Shown here one piece after another: positions 36,355 to 45,434 of a DNA stretch of 64,000 bases. Below the pieces are notes generated by a model. It had not been told where the DNA came from, ran no database searches, and worked only from the letters and a program-made list of their open reading frames with translations. Made by a program: the position numbers and the translations under genes. Source of the DNA: Clostridium cellulovorans 743B (GTDB taxonomy: Bacteria; Bacillota; Clostridia; Clostridiales; Clostridiaceae); NCBI RefSeq assembly GCF_000145275.1, contig NC_014393.1, forward strand, positions 1,984,001 to 2,048,000, read 5' to 3'. How positions within the stretch are numbered: the first letter of the stretch is position 1; every line of letters begins with the position of its first letter.

Positions 36355-37872
36355 ATGGATATATCTGATTTTAAAAATAAAAAGGTAACAGGAAGTAGTG
36401 ATATTAAGAGCGACTGTTTGTTAGTTGAGAAAGTAAAAGCTTACATTCCTGATATTGAAGAGTTATTATGTTCAGCAGCTGAGAATATAAAAATAGATGA
36501 ATTAGAAAATATCAGTGGCAAAAAACTCCCAAAAGAGTTTAGAAAGCTTTACTTAGACCATGATGGTGAAAGTGATATGATTCTTGGAGTAATGTCAGGT
36601 TTAAGATGGATGGATATAAAATCAATTATAAGAGAATGGAAGTCACTACAAGAATCGGCTTATGAAATCATATCAGATAAAGCTGGGTTCATAAAGGAAG
36701 GTAAGTTTAAAAAGGGATGGATACCATTTGCAGAAGACTGTGGAGGCTCTTTTTTAGTGATGGATTTAGAACCAGATGTTAATGGTACATATGGACAAGT
36801 TATTACAATAGATAGAGAATCAGAGATTTCTTATGTTGTTTCGGATAGTTTAGAGATGTTTTTTGAATTTATTGAGAATAGTTTTAAAAATGGAGCCATG
36901 AATATTCTGAAAGATGATGATGTTAAAGTAATACAATGGAAAACAGGGCATCTTTTTGATGATGTAATAGCTTTAAAAGGCACAACAATAGAAAAAAGTT
37001 ATATTCCTATTAGTGGATTCTGGAAGGACTATTTTGAAGATGAAGTTGTTGATGGTAGTATTTCTACAGAAATATTGTCAAAGAAGAGAATGATATTTAT
37101 AAAGGCTGATATGGGAAAAAATTTTGGAATAATATCCTTAGATATTCTAAAAAATATGAGTAATCTTAAGGAACTTATTATTTATGCTGATGAGATAGAT
37201 AGTTTTAAACCTATAAAAGATATTCCTTCTTTAGCAAAGCTTGTAGTTGGAAGTAAATCCTTTAAAGATTCGGATTTGGAGTATATAGTAAGTTCACCGC
37301 AGTTGAAGGAATTAACTTTAGTTAAACTTACATTAAATGATATACATATGTTACAAAATATAAAAACATTAAAGCGTTTGAGATTATATAAAATAGATAC
37401 AATTGATATTAGTACTATAAGAAATTTAAAAAATCTAACAGAGTTAAGTTTAGAAGACATGGAGGTTGGTGATTTATCGTACCTTTCAGTTCTTAATAAA
37501 TTAACAAAGTTAGAATTAAAAGAAGTAAGTATACCTAATTTCAGTTGGTTGCAGGGATTAAAAAAGTTAACTGTTTTTGAGACTGATAGAAGAGCTGAGG
37601 ATGAATCAAATATAGAAATTTTCTGGGAAATGGAAAAATTGCAAGAGTTAATTTACCCCATTGGAGATATGAAAATTTTAAAAGATTGTACAAACTTAAG
37701 AACAGTTGGTATTGATGCATCAAGGTTTGAATCTTTAGATCGGATTAGTGGTTTAAATATTACTAGTATAACTATATTTAATGCAACCTCAGAAGAAAAT
37801 GCAAAATATATAGTAGCTGAATTTCAAAAGCATTATAAGCTTCAATCATATGGTTGGCAGCAGACATGGTAA
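36355..37872 (+). CDS. SUKH (SMI1/KNR4) domain protein with leucine-rich repeats
   Basis: This 505-residue protein starts with a SUKH domain (residues about 28-190): ELENISGKKLPKEFRKLYLDHDGES, GWIPFAEDCGGSFLVMDLEP and SLEMFFEFIENSF. SUKH proteins often neutralise nuclease toxins of contact-dependent and polymorphic toxin systems. A linker leads to irregular leucine-rich repeats (residues about 265-475) with units such as LKELIIYADEI, LKELTLVKLTL and LTKLELKEVSI. The SUKH-LRR fusion is less usual. AGGAGA precedes the ATG. The decayed toxin-like gene upstream supports an immunity role, though an orphan immunity gene protecting against neighbours is equally possible. Confidence 0.85.
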   Translation: MDISDFKNKKVTGSSDIKSDCLLVEKVKAYIPDIEELLCSAAENIKIDELENISGKKLPKEFRKLYLDHDGESDMILGVMSGLRWMDIKSIIREWKSLQESAYEIISDKAGFIKEGKFKKGWIPFAEDCGGSFLVMDLEPDVNGTYGQVITIDRESEISYVVSDSLEMFFEFIENSFKNGAMNILKDDDVKVIQWKTGHLFDDVIALKGTTIEKSYIPISGFWKDYFEDEVVDGSISTEILSKKRMIFIKADMGKNFGIISLDILKNMSNLKELIIYADEIDSFKPIKDIPSLAKLVVGSKSFKDSDLEYIVSSPQLKELTLVKLTLNDIHMLQNIKTLKRLRLYKIDTIDISTIRNLKNLTELSLEDMEVGDLSYLSVLNKLTKLELKEVSIPNFSWLQGLKKLTVFETDRRAEDESNIEIFWEMEKLQELIYPIGDMKILKDCTNLRTVGIDASRFESLDRISGLNITSITIFNATSEENAKYIVAEFQKHYKLQSYGWQQTW

Positions 37873-37923
37873 ATTTTCATTAAATTATGGTTTATAAATT
37901 TACATAGGGTAGGTGGCTTTTTC

Positions 37924-38385
37924 ATGGATATTAACAAAATCACTTTTGAAAGTGTTAGTGCAAAAATAGTAGAATGCTTTAACCTAGGAAATCCTTTAAA
38001 AGGTCCAGATTTAGTTCCTAATAAACTAGGAGATGCATTTGAAGAATCAAGGAAAAATCTTATATGGGAAAAGGTCTTAGATTGGGAGCTGTTTGAAAGT
38101 GGAGTAATTGATATCTCAGATGAAGATTTTATTCAGTTACTGTTTAATGGTAAATGCACTAAAAGTGGACTATTGTACATTATAACAGATTTTTGTTTTA
38201 GTGATAAAATGGCTTTTTGCATTAGTCATTCTGATCTAGAAGAGTTTATAACCACTGAATACCCTAAGTTGTGTCAAATGTCCTTTTTCCAAACGGAGGA
38301 CATAATATTTTTTAAACCAAATGAAAAGTTTATAACATACTTACATCATTCAGGATTTATCGCTCACTATAGTGAAAAAAGCTAA
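37924..38385 (+). CDS. Small hypothetical protein, possible second immunity gene
   Basis: This 153-residue cytosolic protein is unrecognised. It carries VPNKLGDAFEESRKNLIWEKVLDWELFESG and a C-terminal EDIIFFKPNEKFITYLHHSGFIAHY. AGGTGG lies nine bases before the ATG. It starts 51 bases after the SUKH gene on the same strand. Small acidic proteins in this position next to a SUKH gene are often immunity proteins; that is context only. Confidence 0.5.
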   Translation: MDINKITFESVSAKIVECFNLGNPLKGPDLVPNKLGDAFEESRKNLIWEKVLDWELFESGVIDISDEDFIQLLFNGKCTKSGLLYIITDFCFSDKMAFCISHSDLEEFITTEYPKLCQMSFFQTEDIIFFKPNEKFITYLHHSGFIAHYSEKS

Positions 38386-38446
38386 ATATAGCTAATCTTT
38401 TTAAAGATAATTGATTAGCCTGATAATTATTTGCAGAGGTGGTCTA

Positions 38447-39196
38447 ATGGATAGAGATTATGTGATGACAGAGCCAAAACACTTGGTACAAATAGAATTA
38501 AAAAATGCTGGATTTGATGTAGATAATATAGAAATTCCTAAGAGAGTTTTTCTATTAGCTGATAGTACCTATGATGCTATGCTTGAGAAAGAATGTGGAA
38601 CTTATAAATATCCTTTAGGTGGCAAGTTATATGTATTTAATGCTAATTCAAACGTTGGATTTATCAAATCAAAAATGTGTTCACCAGGGATAGCTATACA
38701 AGCAGAAGACTTAATTGCTGGTGGGGTTAAAGAATTAATACATGTTGGTTTTGCTGGAGTATTACAACCTAGTATGAATATTGGTGAAATTATAGTTACA
38801 GATGGTGCATATAACGATACTGCGGTGGCAAGGCTTTATGGCTTTGATTATGACTTTATAGAAACCTCTAAAACATTAACAGATGAATTAGCTTTTTTAT
38901 TAAAGAATAGTTTTATTGAAGCAAAGCGAGGAAAACATTGGACTACCGATGCTGGGTATCGAGAAACTTGGGGACAAGTTTTGGATTATCGTACTAAAGG
39001 GGCTTTATGTGTAGAAATGGAAGGTGTTGGTCTTTTTACAATAGGTAAATATAGAAAATGTACTACTTCTGCTATTTATATAGTTACAGATATACTTGAT
39101 GAAAAAGGATGGAGTTTAGGCTGGCAAGGTAATGAAATCAAAAAGTCAGTAGATAAGATAATCGACATGATTATTGATTCAGTAAAGGAAAAATAA
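38447..39196 (+). CDS. Purine/uridine phosphorylase-like protein
   Basis: This 249-residue protein of the PNP/UDP phosphorylase family should split nucleosides with phosphate in the cytosol. It shows IQAEDLIAGGVKELIHVGFAGVLQPSMNIGEIIV, and then CVEMEGVGLFTIGKYRKCTTSAIYIVTD, the VEMEG motif that binds the ribose. The ATG at 38447 follows AGAGGTGG; the frame is open 36 bases further up but has no site there. It is unlike PunA or DeoD in its N-terminus and sits beside unrelated accessory genes. The substrate is unknown; a role in salvage or in nucleotide-based defence cannot be told apart. Confidence 0.8.
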   Translation: MDRDYVMTEPKHLVQIELKNAGFDVDNIEIPKRVFLLADSTYDAMLEKECGTYKYPLGGKLYVFNANSNVGFIKSKMCSPGIAIQAEDLIAGGVKELIHVGFAGVLQPSMNIGEIIVTDGAYNDTAVARLYGFDYDFIETSKTLTDELAFLLKNSFIEAKRGKHWTTDAGYRETWGQVLDYRTKGALCVEMEGVGLFTIGKYRKCTTSAIYIVTDILDEKGWSLGWQGNEIKKSVDKIIDMIIDSVKEK

Positions 39197-39226
39197 AGTA
39201 TCAATAAATTTAAAGGGGGAAATGCA

Positions 39227-39682
39227 ATGGAAATTTCTTTAAAAGCCATTGGCTATGTCAGTAACGAAGTAGAAAATAGAAAAGATAATTCCTGGGGACA
39301 AGATGTTTCTAAAATTGTACTAGAAAAAGAGTACTTTGGTGGTTTAAATGGTCTGAGAAATTTCTCACATGCGATTATTATATATTATTTGGACAAAGCA
39401 AACTTTGATATTAATAAACATCTACAACGTAGACCACAGAATAGAGATGATATGCCATTGGTTGGAATATTCTCGCAAAGAGGGAAAGATAGACCAAATC
39501 AAATTGGAATTACGTCAGTTCAAATAATTTCGGCTACCGAGGAGGTGCTGGTGGTAAAAGGTTTAGATGCTATTGATAAGACTCCAATTTTAGATATTAA
39601 GCCTTATTATCCTATGTACGATTGTAAAGAAAATGCAATTGTTCCTGAATGGGTTAACCGTCTGATGGAACATTATTTTTAG
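39227..39682 (+). CDS. TrmO-family tRNA methyltransferase (TsaA-like)
   Basis: This 151-residue protein belongs to the TrmO/TsaA (UPF0066) family, which in E. coli methylates N6-threonylcarbamoyladenosine at tRNA position 37 using SAM. It shows LKAIGYVSNEV at the start, GLNGLRNFSHAIIIYYLD, GIFSQRGKDRPNQIGITSVQ and LDIKPYYPMYD, all family signatures. The length is shorter than E. coli TrmO because the C-terminal domain is absent, which is common in Firmicutes. AAAGGGGG precedes the ATG. Confidence 0.85.
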   Translation: MEISLKAIGYVSNEVENRKDNSWGQDVSKIVLEKEYFGGLNGLRNFSHAIIIYYLDKANFDINKHLQRRPQNRDDMPLVGIFSQRGKDRPNQIGITSVQIISATEEVLVVKGLDAIDKTPILDIKPYYPMYDCKENAIVPEWVNRLMEHYF

Positions 39683-39696
39683 AGGAGGAAATGTTT

Positions 39697-40620
39697 ATGA
39701 GGAAAGTAAGCTTAAATCATATATCAGCTTGGATTCATAAAAATGCAAGAGAACTTGAGATTGCAATATGGAAATACCATTTTGAGGAGGGAAGTAAAGA
39801 AGCTGTACTTAATGCATTAACGTATTATCAAAACGAAGATGGTGGATTTGGTAATACAGTTGATCCTGATAATTGGAATGTGAATTCATTGCCATATGCA
39901 ACGTTGTTTGTGATAAATATTCTAGATGATATCGAATTCTATGATATGCAGCATCCAATTTATTTGGGTATAAAAAAGTACATAGATACTGAATCAAACT
40001 TTCCAGAAGGATGGGTTTTTACTGTTGAAACAAATAAAGATTATCCCCATGCTAGTTACTATAATTATGATGAAAACTATAATAAAACAGAAAGTACCGG
40101 TATCATTTTAGGTTTTTGCTCATTTATAATTAATCACTATCCTGAATCAAAGATATATGCTGAAGTCTTAAAACTTAGCGATAAAATGTTAGAGAAACTT
40201 TACAGTGGTGATAATCTTGGCGATATGGGACCAACAGGATATATTTCTTTGGTTGATGCTACGAAACACGCAAAGCTTCAGGGATATGATTATGATAAAT
40301 TAGAGCTAAGATTGAGAGAACTAGTAAATAAATCTATTCAACGAAACCCAGAGCAATGGCCTTATTATGGCTACAAACCGTCAGATTATATCAAGTCAGA
40401 AGATAATATTTTTTATGAAGATAATAAAGATATTATTCAGGTGGAATTGGATTTTTTATATGATACTTTACCACAAAATGATGTTTGGCCAATTCCTTGG
40501 TCATGGTTTGAAAACAATGAGAAATATCCAAAAGAGTCAATAATCAGTGGAAACTGGTGGAAGGCTATCAAAGCTATTGAAAAAGCAAAGTTCTTAAGGA
40601 ATTTTATTAGAGTGCAATAG
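39697..40620 (+). CDS. Terpene-cyclase/prenyltransferase-like toroid protein
   Basis: This 307-residue protein contains QNEDGGFGNTVDPDNWNVNSLPYATLFVINIL, a QW/PFTB-like repeat of alpha/alpha toroids. Later segments (TGIILGFCSFIINHYPES, YISLVDATKHAKLQG) fit further helical hairpins. The Asp-rich motif of squalene cyclases is not seen, so enzymatic activity is unproven. The ATG at 39697 is eight bases from GAGGAGG; an ATG at 39691 is too close. It follows the TrmO gene by 14 bases and may be co-transcribed. Confidence 0.6.
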   Translation: MRKVSLNHISAWIHKNARELEIAIWKYHFEEGSKEAVLNALTYYQNEDGGFGNTVDPDNWNVNSLPYATLFVINILDDIEFYDMQHPIYLGIKKYIDTESNFPEGWVFTVETNKDYPHASYYNYDENYNKTESTGIILGFCSFIINHYPESKIYAEVLKLSDKMLEKLYSGDNLGDMGPTGYISLVDATKHAKLQGYDYDKLELRLRELVNKSIQRNPEQWPYYGYKPSDYIKSEDNIFYEDNKDIIQVELDFLYDTLPQNDVWPIPWSWFENNEKYPKESIISGNWWKAIKAIEKAKFLRNFIRVQ

Positions 40621-40642
40621 CAAACTCTAATTTATAAAGGGT

Positions 40643-41122
40643 ATGTTGAAAATGACCACATAGGAAAAAAGTTTAAAGGTTTTAGAAGAGCTCTTTGCAA
40701 GAGATTATGAATTTGCTCTAGCAACATCAAGTGATAACATTCCATCTGTTAGATTTGTAGATACCTTTTATGATGAAGGTGCTTTCTATATTGTTACTTA
40801 TGGAAAATCACAGAAAGTAAAAGAAATTGAAAAAAATCCTGAAATAGAAATGTGCAATAAACTTTATCGCTTTATTGGAACTGCGTATAATATTGGACAT
40901 CCGCTCTTAGAAGAAAATCAGGCAATAAGAGAAAAATTGATAAAGGTATTTGAACCTTGGTATTTCGCTCACAATAACGAAAATGATGAAAATATGTGCT
41001 ATGTAAAAATAGAATTGAAACAAGGTTTCTTTTATAAATACGGAACTGGATATAAGGTTGATTTTGAAAATAAGAAAGCAGAGGAATTCCCGTTTACCTT
41101 TGATATCGGAATTATTGATTAA
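40643..41122 (+). pseudogene. PPOX-family (pyridoxamine oxidase-like) gene with early amber stop
   Basis: The frame starts at ATG 40643 (or 40652) and meets TAG at 40661-40663 after six codons. It is then open to TAA at 41120, giving about 152 further residues: ALATSSDNIPSVRFVDTFYDEGAFYIVTYGKSQKVKEIEKNPEIEMC and a C-terminal KQGFFYKYGTGYKVDFENKK. This resembles flavin-binding split-barrel proteins of the pyridoxamine 5'-phosphate oxidase family. No ATG lies between the stop and 40850. It is probably inactivated, but a sequencing error or an unusual start cannot be excluded. Confidence 0.65.
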
Positions 41123-41213
41123 TTTATAAAATTAGATACATTCAGTTATTTCTTTTACTAAATGTTGTAAACTACGCATTGACTTAGAACTTCATACTTA
41201 TCAATCAGAACCT

Positions 41214-41411
41214 ATGGTAGTTTATGATATGAATTTATCAGAATTAATTCTTAAAAAATATAATTTATTAAAGACTAATAAAGATAGGAAAATTTTAAGT
41301 ACTGATGAAATTACGAAGATATACGGTTTTATCAATTCATCTAATATTACAGATCCAGTAATCATACAGGAGCACATTAAATCGGTAAAAAGGAAAATAC
41401 AAAAAAGTTAA
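41214..41411 (+). CDS. Short unidentified open frame
   Basis: This frame of 65 codons encodes MNLSELILKKYNLLKTNKDRKILSTDEITKIYGFINSSN, plausible as a small helical protein or a remnant. No good ribosome site precedes the ATG at 41214 or the internal ATG at 41229. It is included because the composition looks coding and no other gene occupies this space. Confidence 0.3.
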   Translation: MVVYDMNLSELILKKYNLLKTNKDRKILSTDEITKIYGFINSSNITDPVIIQEHIKSVKRKIQKS

Positions 41412-41513
41412 TGTTATGGTATTAACTGGACAAAGGTAGTAGGAATGATAAAGAGTTAGCAGAAAAATAAGTCGTGGCAATAGTGAAATTTTGATTTGAA
41501 AGGAAATTGTATT

Positions 41514-41777
41514 ATGGGAGAATTATCAAAGCTACCGAATATAGGAAAAGAAGTTGAAAGGCAGTTAAATAACGTAGGCATAGATACATACGATGAATTG
41601 AAAAATATTGGTGCAGAACAGGCATGGTTAAAAATACAAGAGATTGATGTTTCAGCATGTATTAATAGATTGTTAGCGCTGGAAGGTGCCATTGAAGGGG
41701 TTAAGAAAACAGAGTTATCACAGGAACGTAAAGCAGAACTGAAAGATTTTTATAATTGCCATAAAATTAAGTGGTAA
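41514..41777 (+). CDS. TfoX C-terminal domain protein
   Basis: This 87-residue protein is a stand-alone TfoX_C domain: LSKLPNIGKEVERQLNNVGIDTYDELKNIGAEQAWLKI, then CINRLLALEGAIEGVKK. The helix-hairpin-helix-like start resembles nucleic-acid-binding modules. Its role is unknown outside Haemophilus-type competence proteins. The frame opens at a TTG at 41496, but AAAGG is placed for the ATG at 41514. Confidence 0.85.
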   Translation: MGELSKLPNIGKEVERQLNNVGIDTYDELKNIGAEQAWLKIQEIDVSACINRLLALEGAIEGVKKTELSQERKAELKDFYNCHKIKW

Positions 41778-41852
41778 ATGTTGTGTTATGCAACCTCGTG
41801 GTTAAAGCATACATAATTTAAAGAAAATTCAATATACGTAAAGGGGATTTTT

Positions 41853-42428
41853 ATGAAGTCATATATTTTAAAGCTTATTATAATAGGAGGTTGTATTTTT
41901 TCTGTAATGACCTTACAAGGTTGCGAGAAAAATAAAGAGGCTCGCAATAATAGCAGTATTAGTAATAACACTGAAGTTAGCAATAGTGCTAATAGCAGTA
42001 ATAGTGATGAAAATAATAATAAGGATGTAAAAAGGGATAATGACAGTAGTAAAAGTAATGACGTTAGTAACGGTAATGAGCTTGTTAAGCCTAAGAATCC
42101 AAGAGACGAATACGATATTCAAGTAATTGAGCAATTAAAGAAGGCAGGGTCAGGTCTTAGTAAAGAACATGAAATAGAGCACCACTTTGTGATTTATGGC
42201 GATAAGAAAAAAGCTGATGGGGTAATAAGTGAATTGGTAAAGCAAAATTATAAGGTTACGGAACTTGAGGAGGATCAAGATAATGGTGAAAGCTATTATT
42301 TCTTTGATGCTATAATATCTAGTATGGTAAAGCCTGAGATTATATCTTCACAAACTTATACCATGGAAAAAATCGCAGATAAATACGATATCGAGTATGA
42401 TGGTTGGGGTTGTATGGTTGTTAAGTAG
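41853..42428 (+). CDS. Lipoprotein with RraB-like domain
   Basis: This 191-residue protein has a signal peptide ending in a lipobox (MTLQGC, Cys 24), a Ser/Asn/Asp-rich linker (residues about 30-80), and a C-terminal RraB-like domain (about 84-191): RDEYDIQVIEQLKKAGSGL, HHFVIYGDKKKADGVISELVKQNYKVTELE and YTMEKIADKYDIEYDGWGC. In E. coli RraB inhibits RNase E in the cytosol, whereas here the domain is on the outer face of the membrane, so its job must differ. AAAGGGG precedes the ATG. An imperfect terminator follows. Confidence 0.8.
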   Translation: MKSYILKLIIIGGCIFSVMTLQGCEKNKEARNNSSISNNTEVSNSANSSNSDENNNKDVKRDNDSSKSNDVSNGNELVKPKNPRDEYDIQVIEQLKKAGSGLSKEHEIEHHFVIYGDKKKADGVISELVKQNYKVTELEEDQDNGESYYFFDAIISSMVKPEIISSQTYTMEKIADKYDIEYDGWGCMVVK

Positions 42429-42526
42429 TAAGCTAGAAAAATCAAATATTCAAGAGGTAATATAATTGTATATTTGGAAGTTAATCAAAGGAAGTTAAAA
42501 ATCACTACCGGAAAATTAAAGTATAG

Positions 42527-42569
42527 CAAAACAAGAACGCTAGGGTTTTAGTGCTCTTGTTTTTGGTTT
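42527..42569 (+). terminator. Imperfect terminator after the RraB-like lipoprotein gene
   Basis: CAAAACAAGA with CGCTA (42527-42542) pairs with TAGTG and TCTTGTTTTTG (42549-42565), with mismatches near the centre and a following T-rich stretch. Confidence 0.6.
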
Positions 42570-42761
42570 TATATTTTCACTAATAAGTTTAGTAGTATTT
42601 CAGTTCACTAAGTTGGACATCCTAGGGATAATTATTGATATTGTAATTTGTGCCTATTTTGGTACTTGTGCCAATAGAACTATTACGGAGATATATAGAT
42701 TTGGTGGACAGGAAGAGATTTAGAGTGTTTGATATAGTGAAAAATACAAAATATAGATCCT

Positions 42762-43592
42762 CTAGTTAAAATCTTTAAAAGAATTGTCCACCGTTTCAAT
42801 CATAAGCTTCGATACATAATTATCAGGAGCCTTTTCTGCTATATCTGAAATTAGATATTCTTCATAAGAATATTTTCCTAAGGTGATTTTATTTTCATCA
42901 GCATAGGCTAACATTTTAGTGTAAAGCTGATGAAAATCTTCATATGCACCTTTAAAATATCCACATAAATATACGCCTTTTTTTCTAAGCTTTGTTTTGC
43001 CTTTTATAGGGTGATCTGATTTTACATATAAATAAGAAAAATTTAAGAAGTTATTTTTTCTAATGTTATCTACAGAGATTATAGTTCCAACGTATTCATT
43101 AATGGTGATTCCTAAACTTTTACAAAACTTAATATACTCTTGCATAAAGCTTGCAAAATCATTGATAGAGTTATTTTCAATATTATCGGAAGGAACAATA
43201 ATTGTTTCTGGAATAACTTCTAGGTGAATATCATAATTACTGTTCATTCCTTGCATGGTCAATTCCTTTAAGCTTTCAATACTTTTCTGTACTTCTTGAA
43301 GCCATTTTATTTTCTCAGAAATTTCTACAGTTTTTTCTTCTAATAAGTCTAAGAACATTTCAGGATTGCGATTTTCAAGATAAATTTTTATATCCATCAA
43401 AGACATACCTAGATTTTTTAGGTTTAGGATAACACATAAAGTAAAGTATTGCTCATAGGAGTAATATCGGTATCCGTTTTCCTTTATCAGTTCAGGTTTA
43501 AATAGACCAATTTCATCATAGTGAAACAAAACATGTTTATCTATATCACACATTTTAGCAAATTTGCCAGTGGTAAAATATTTTTTATGCAT
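42762..43592 (-). CDS. MerR-family regulator with GyrI-like effector domain
   Basis: This 276-residue regulator has an N-terminal winged-helix MerR domain ([40 protein letters not shown], residues about 5-45), a coiled-coil arm (about 80-110), and a C-terminal effector domain (about 125-276) with a GyrI/BmrR-like pattern including [25 protein letters not shown]. Members bind lipophilic drugs or other small molecules and activate exporter genes. GAGGAG lies eight bases before the ATG. It is divergent from an ABC exporter with a MerR-type promoter between them, so it most likely controls that pair. Confidence 0.9.
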   Translation of the reverse strand: MHKKYFTTGKFAKMCDIDKHVLFHYDEIGLFKPELIKENGYRYYSYEQYFTLCVILNLKNLGMSLMDIKIYLENRNPEMFLDLLEEKTVEISEKIKWLQEVQKSIESLKELTMQGMNSNYDIHLEVIPETIIVPSDNIENNSINDFASFMQEYIKFCKSLGITINEYVGTIISVDNIRKNNFLNFSYLYVKSDHPIKGKTKLRKKGVYLCGYFKGAYEDFHQLYTKMLAYADENKITLGKYSYEEYLISDIAEKAPDNYVSKLMIETVDNSFKDFN

Positions 43593-43606
43593 TTAATTTT
43601 CTCCTC

Positions 43607-43637
43607 TTGACTATAAGGTAACCTTATAGTTTATCAT
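43607..43637 (+). promoter_or_regulatory. MerR-type promoter and operator of the ABC exporter
   Basis: TTGACT (43607-43612) and TATCAT (43632-43637) are separated by 19 bases, the long spacer that MerR proteins need to untwist. The spacer holds a 21-base perfect dyad (43610-43630): ACTATAAGGT and ACCTTATAGT around a central A. It sits 67-97 bases before the exporter start and just upstream of the regulator gene. Confidence 0.85.
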
Positions 43638-43703
43638 AGTACATATTGATGCTGTGGTCAAAGATTTAGTTAAGAAAAATACTGACAGGAGAGGTGTTAA
43701 ACA

Positions 43704-45434
43704 ATGAAATTAATTTTACAGCATTTAAAAAAATATAAGGTATATGTATTTTTAAATGTTTTAGCAGTGATGGCTTTTGCATTAGTGGAAATTGGCATTC
43801 CTACAATTGTATCCAAAATGATAGATAAGGGTATTGTATTGAATGATAAATATTATATATATAAGCTGGGTATTATTATTTTGATAGTGGCTATTATTGG
43901 AGGCATAGGAAACATACTTCTAGCTTATTGTAGTTCCAAGATTAGTACTTCCATCACAAGAGATATAAGAAATGATATTTTCAAAAAAGCGCAGGAATTT
44001 TCACATACTGAATATAACAAATTTGGAGTATCAAGCATGATAACTAGGACTACTAATGATGCTTTCGTTTTAATGCAGTTTATCAATGTATTACTTAGAA
44101 CAGCATTATTGACTCCAGTGATGATAATAGTCAGTGTGTTTATGGTAATAAAGACTAATTTAACTTTATCCTTGGTTATAGGAGCATTTATCCCTATTAT
44201 ATGCATTGGGGTATTTATTATAGCTAAAATCAGTGAGCCAATTGGTATGAAGCAACAAAAGGGTATGGACAATATAAATAGGATTATCAGAGAGAATTTA
44301 ACTGGAGTTAGAGTAATTCGTGCCTTTAGAAAGGAACAATATGAAACTAAAAGATTTTCTGAGGCAAATGAAGATTATGCTTATAACTCCAAGAAGCTCT
44401 TTAAGCTTATGGCAGTGCCACAGCCAGCATTTTTCTTCCTTCTTAGTGTTGGACTTGCTATTGTATTTATGTTATCTAGCAAGATGATTGATAAAGGTGT
44501 GCTTCAGGTAGGGGATTTAGTTGCCTTTCAGGAGTATATGTTCCATGCGATGTTTTCTATTATGCTGTTTTGCTTGGTTTTCGTTATGTATCCTCGTGCA
44601 GCCATAAGTGCTAGACGTATACAGGAAATATTAGATGAAGATCCAGCTATTAAAAATCCGCAGAATCCAGTATTCAGTGGGGATGAAAGTGGAACATTGG
44701 AGTTTAACGATGTTACTTTCAAGTATCCTGATAGCGAAGTTCCAGTTTTGGAAAACATAAGCTTTAAAGCTAAGAAAGGTGAGATAGTTGCGTTCATTGG
44801 AAGTACTGGTAGTGGGAAAAGTACCTTAATTAATCTTATACCTAGAGCATATGACGTTAGTGCTGGAAGTATAAAAATAGATAGGGTAGATGTCAGAGAA
44901 TATGATTTAAGAGCTTTAAGGTCAAAGATAGGTTTCATACCTCAGAAATCTGTGCTTTTTTCAGGTAGTATAAGTGAAAATATAAGATATGGTAAGCAGG
45001 AGGCTAGTGAAATTGAAGTAGAAGAAAGCGCTAAAATTGCACAAGCTTATGATTTTATTATAGACAAGCCAGAAAAGTTTCAGGACCCAGTTGAAGAAGG
45101 TGGAAGCAACTTGTCTGGTGGGCAAAAACAAAGGTTAAATATATCTAGAGCTATTATAAAAAAGCCTGATATTTATATATTTGATGATTCTTTTTCTGCA
45201 TTGGATTTCAAGACTGATGCTAAATTAAGAAAAAGCTTAAAAAGTGAAATAACAGAGGCAATTACATTGATTGTAGCACAGAGAGTTTCTTCAATCATGG
45301 ATGCTAATCAAATTATAGTATTGGATGAAGGTAAAATAGTTGGCATGGGAACTCATCGGCAGTTACTAAAAGACTCTAAGATTTACTATGAGATAGCTGC
45401 TAGCCAAATGTCAAAGGAGGAATTAGCACTATGA
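43704..45434 (+). CDS. ABC exporter subunit, degenerate-site half
   Basis: This 576-residue half transporter has six membrane helices (residues about 1-320) and a nucleotide-binding domain. It carries Walker A GSTGSGKST (near residue 365), signature NLSGGQKQRL and Walker B IYIFDDS. The residue after Walker B is Asp instead of the catalytic Glu, which marks it as the non-catalytic-site half of a heterodimeric exporter such as TM287/288. The stop overlaps the next gene by 4 bases (ATGA). Together they likely expel drugs or peptides under control of the divergent MerR protein. Confidence 0.92.
   Translation: MKLILQHLKKYKVYVFLNVLAVMAFALVEIGIPTIVSKMIDKGIVLNDKYYIYKLGIIILIVAIIGGIGNILLAYCSSKISTSITRDIRNDIFKKAQEFSHTEYNKFGVSSMITRTTNDAFVLMQFINVLLRTALLTPVMIIVSVFMVIKTNLTLSLVIGAFIPIICIGVFIIAKISEPIGMKQQKGMDNINRIIRENLTGVRVIRAFRKEQYETKRFSEANEDYAYNSKKLFKLMAVPQPAFFFLLSVGLAIVFMLSSKMIDKGVLQVGDLVAFQEYMFHAMFSIMLFCLVFVMYPRAAISARRIQEILDEDPAIKNPQNPVFSGDESGTLEFNDVTFKYPDSEVPVLENISFKAKKGEIVAFIGSTGSGKSTLINLIPRAYDVSAGSIKIDRVDVREYDLRALRSKIGFIPQKSVLFSGSISENIRYGKQEASEIEVEESAKIAQAYDFIIDKPEKFQDPVEEGGSNLSGGQKQRLNISRAIIKKPDIYIFDDSFSALDFKTDAKLRKSLKSEITEAITLIVAQRVSSIMDANQIIVLDEGKIVGMGTHRQLLKDSKIYYEIAASQMSKEELAL

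Noticed and set aside
43925..44938. Reverse-strand frames of 115 and 136 codons inside the ABC exporter gene
   Set aside because: They are mirror frames of membrane and nucleotide-binding domains without ribosome sites.
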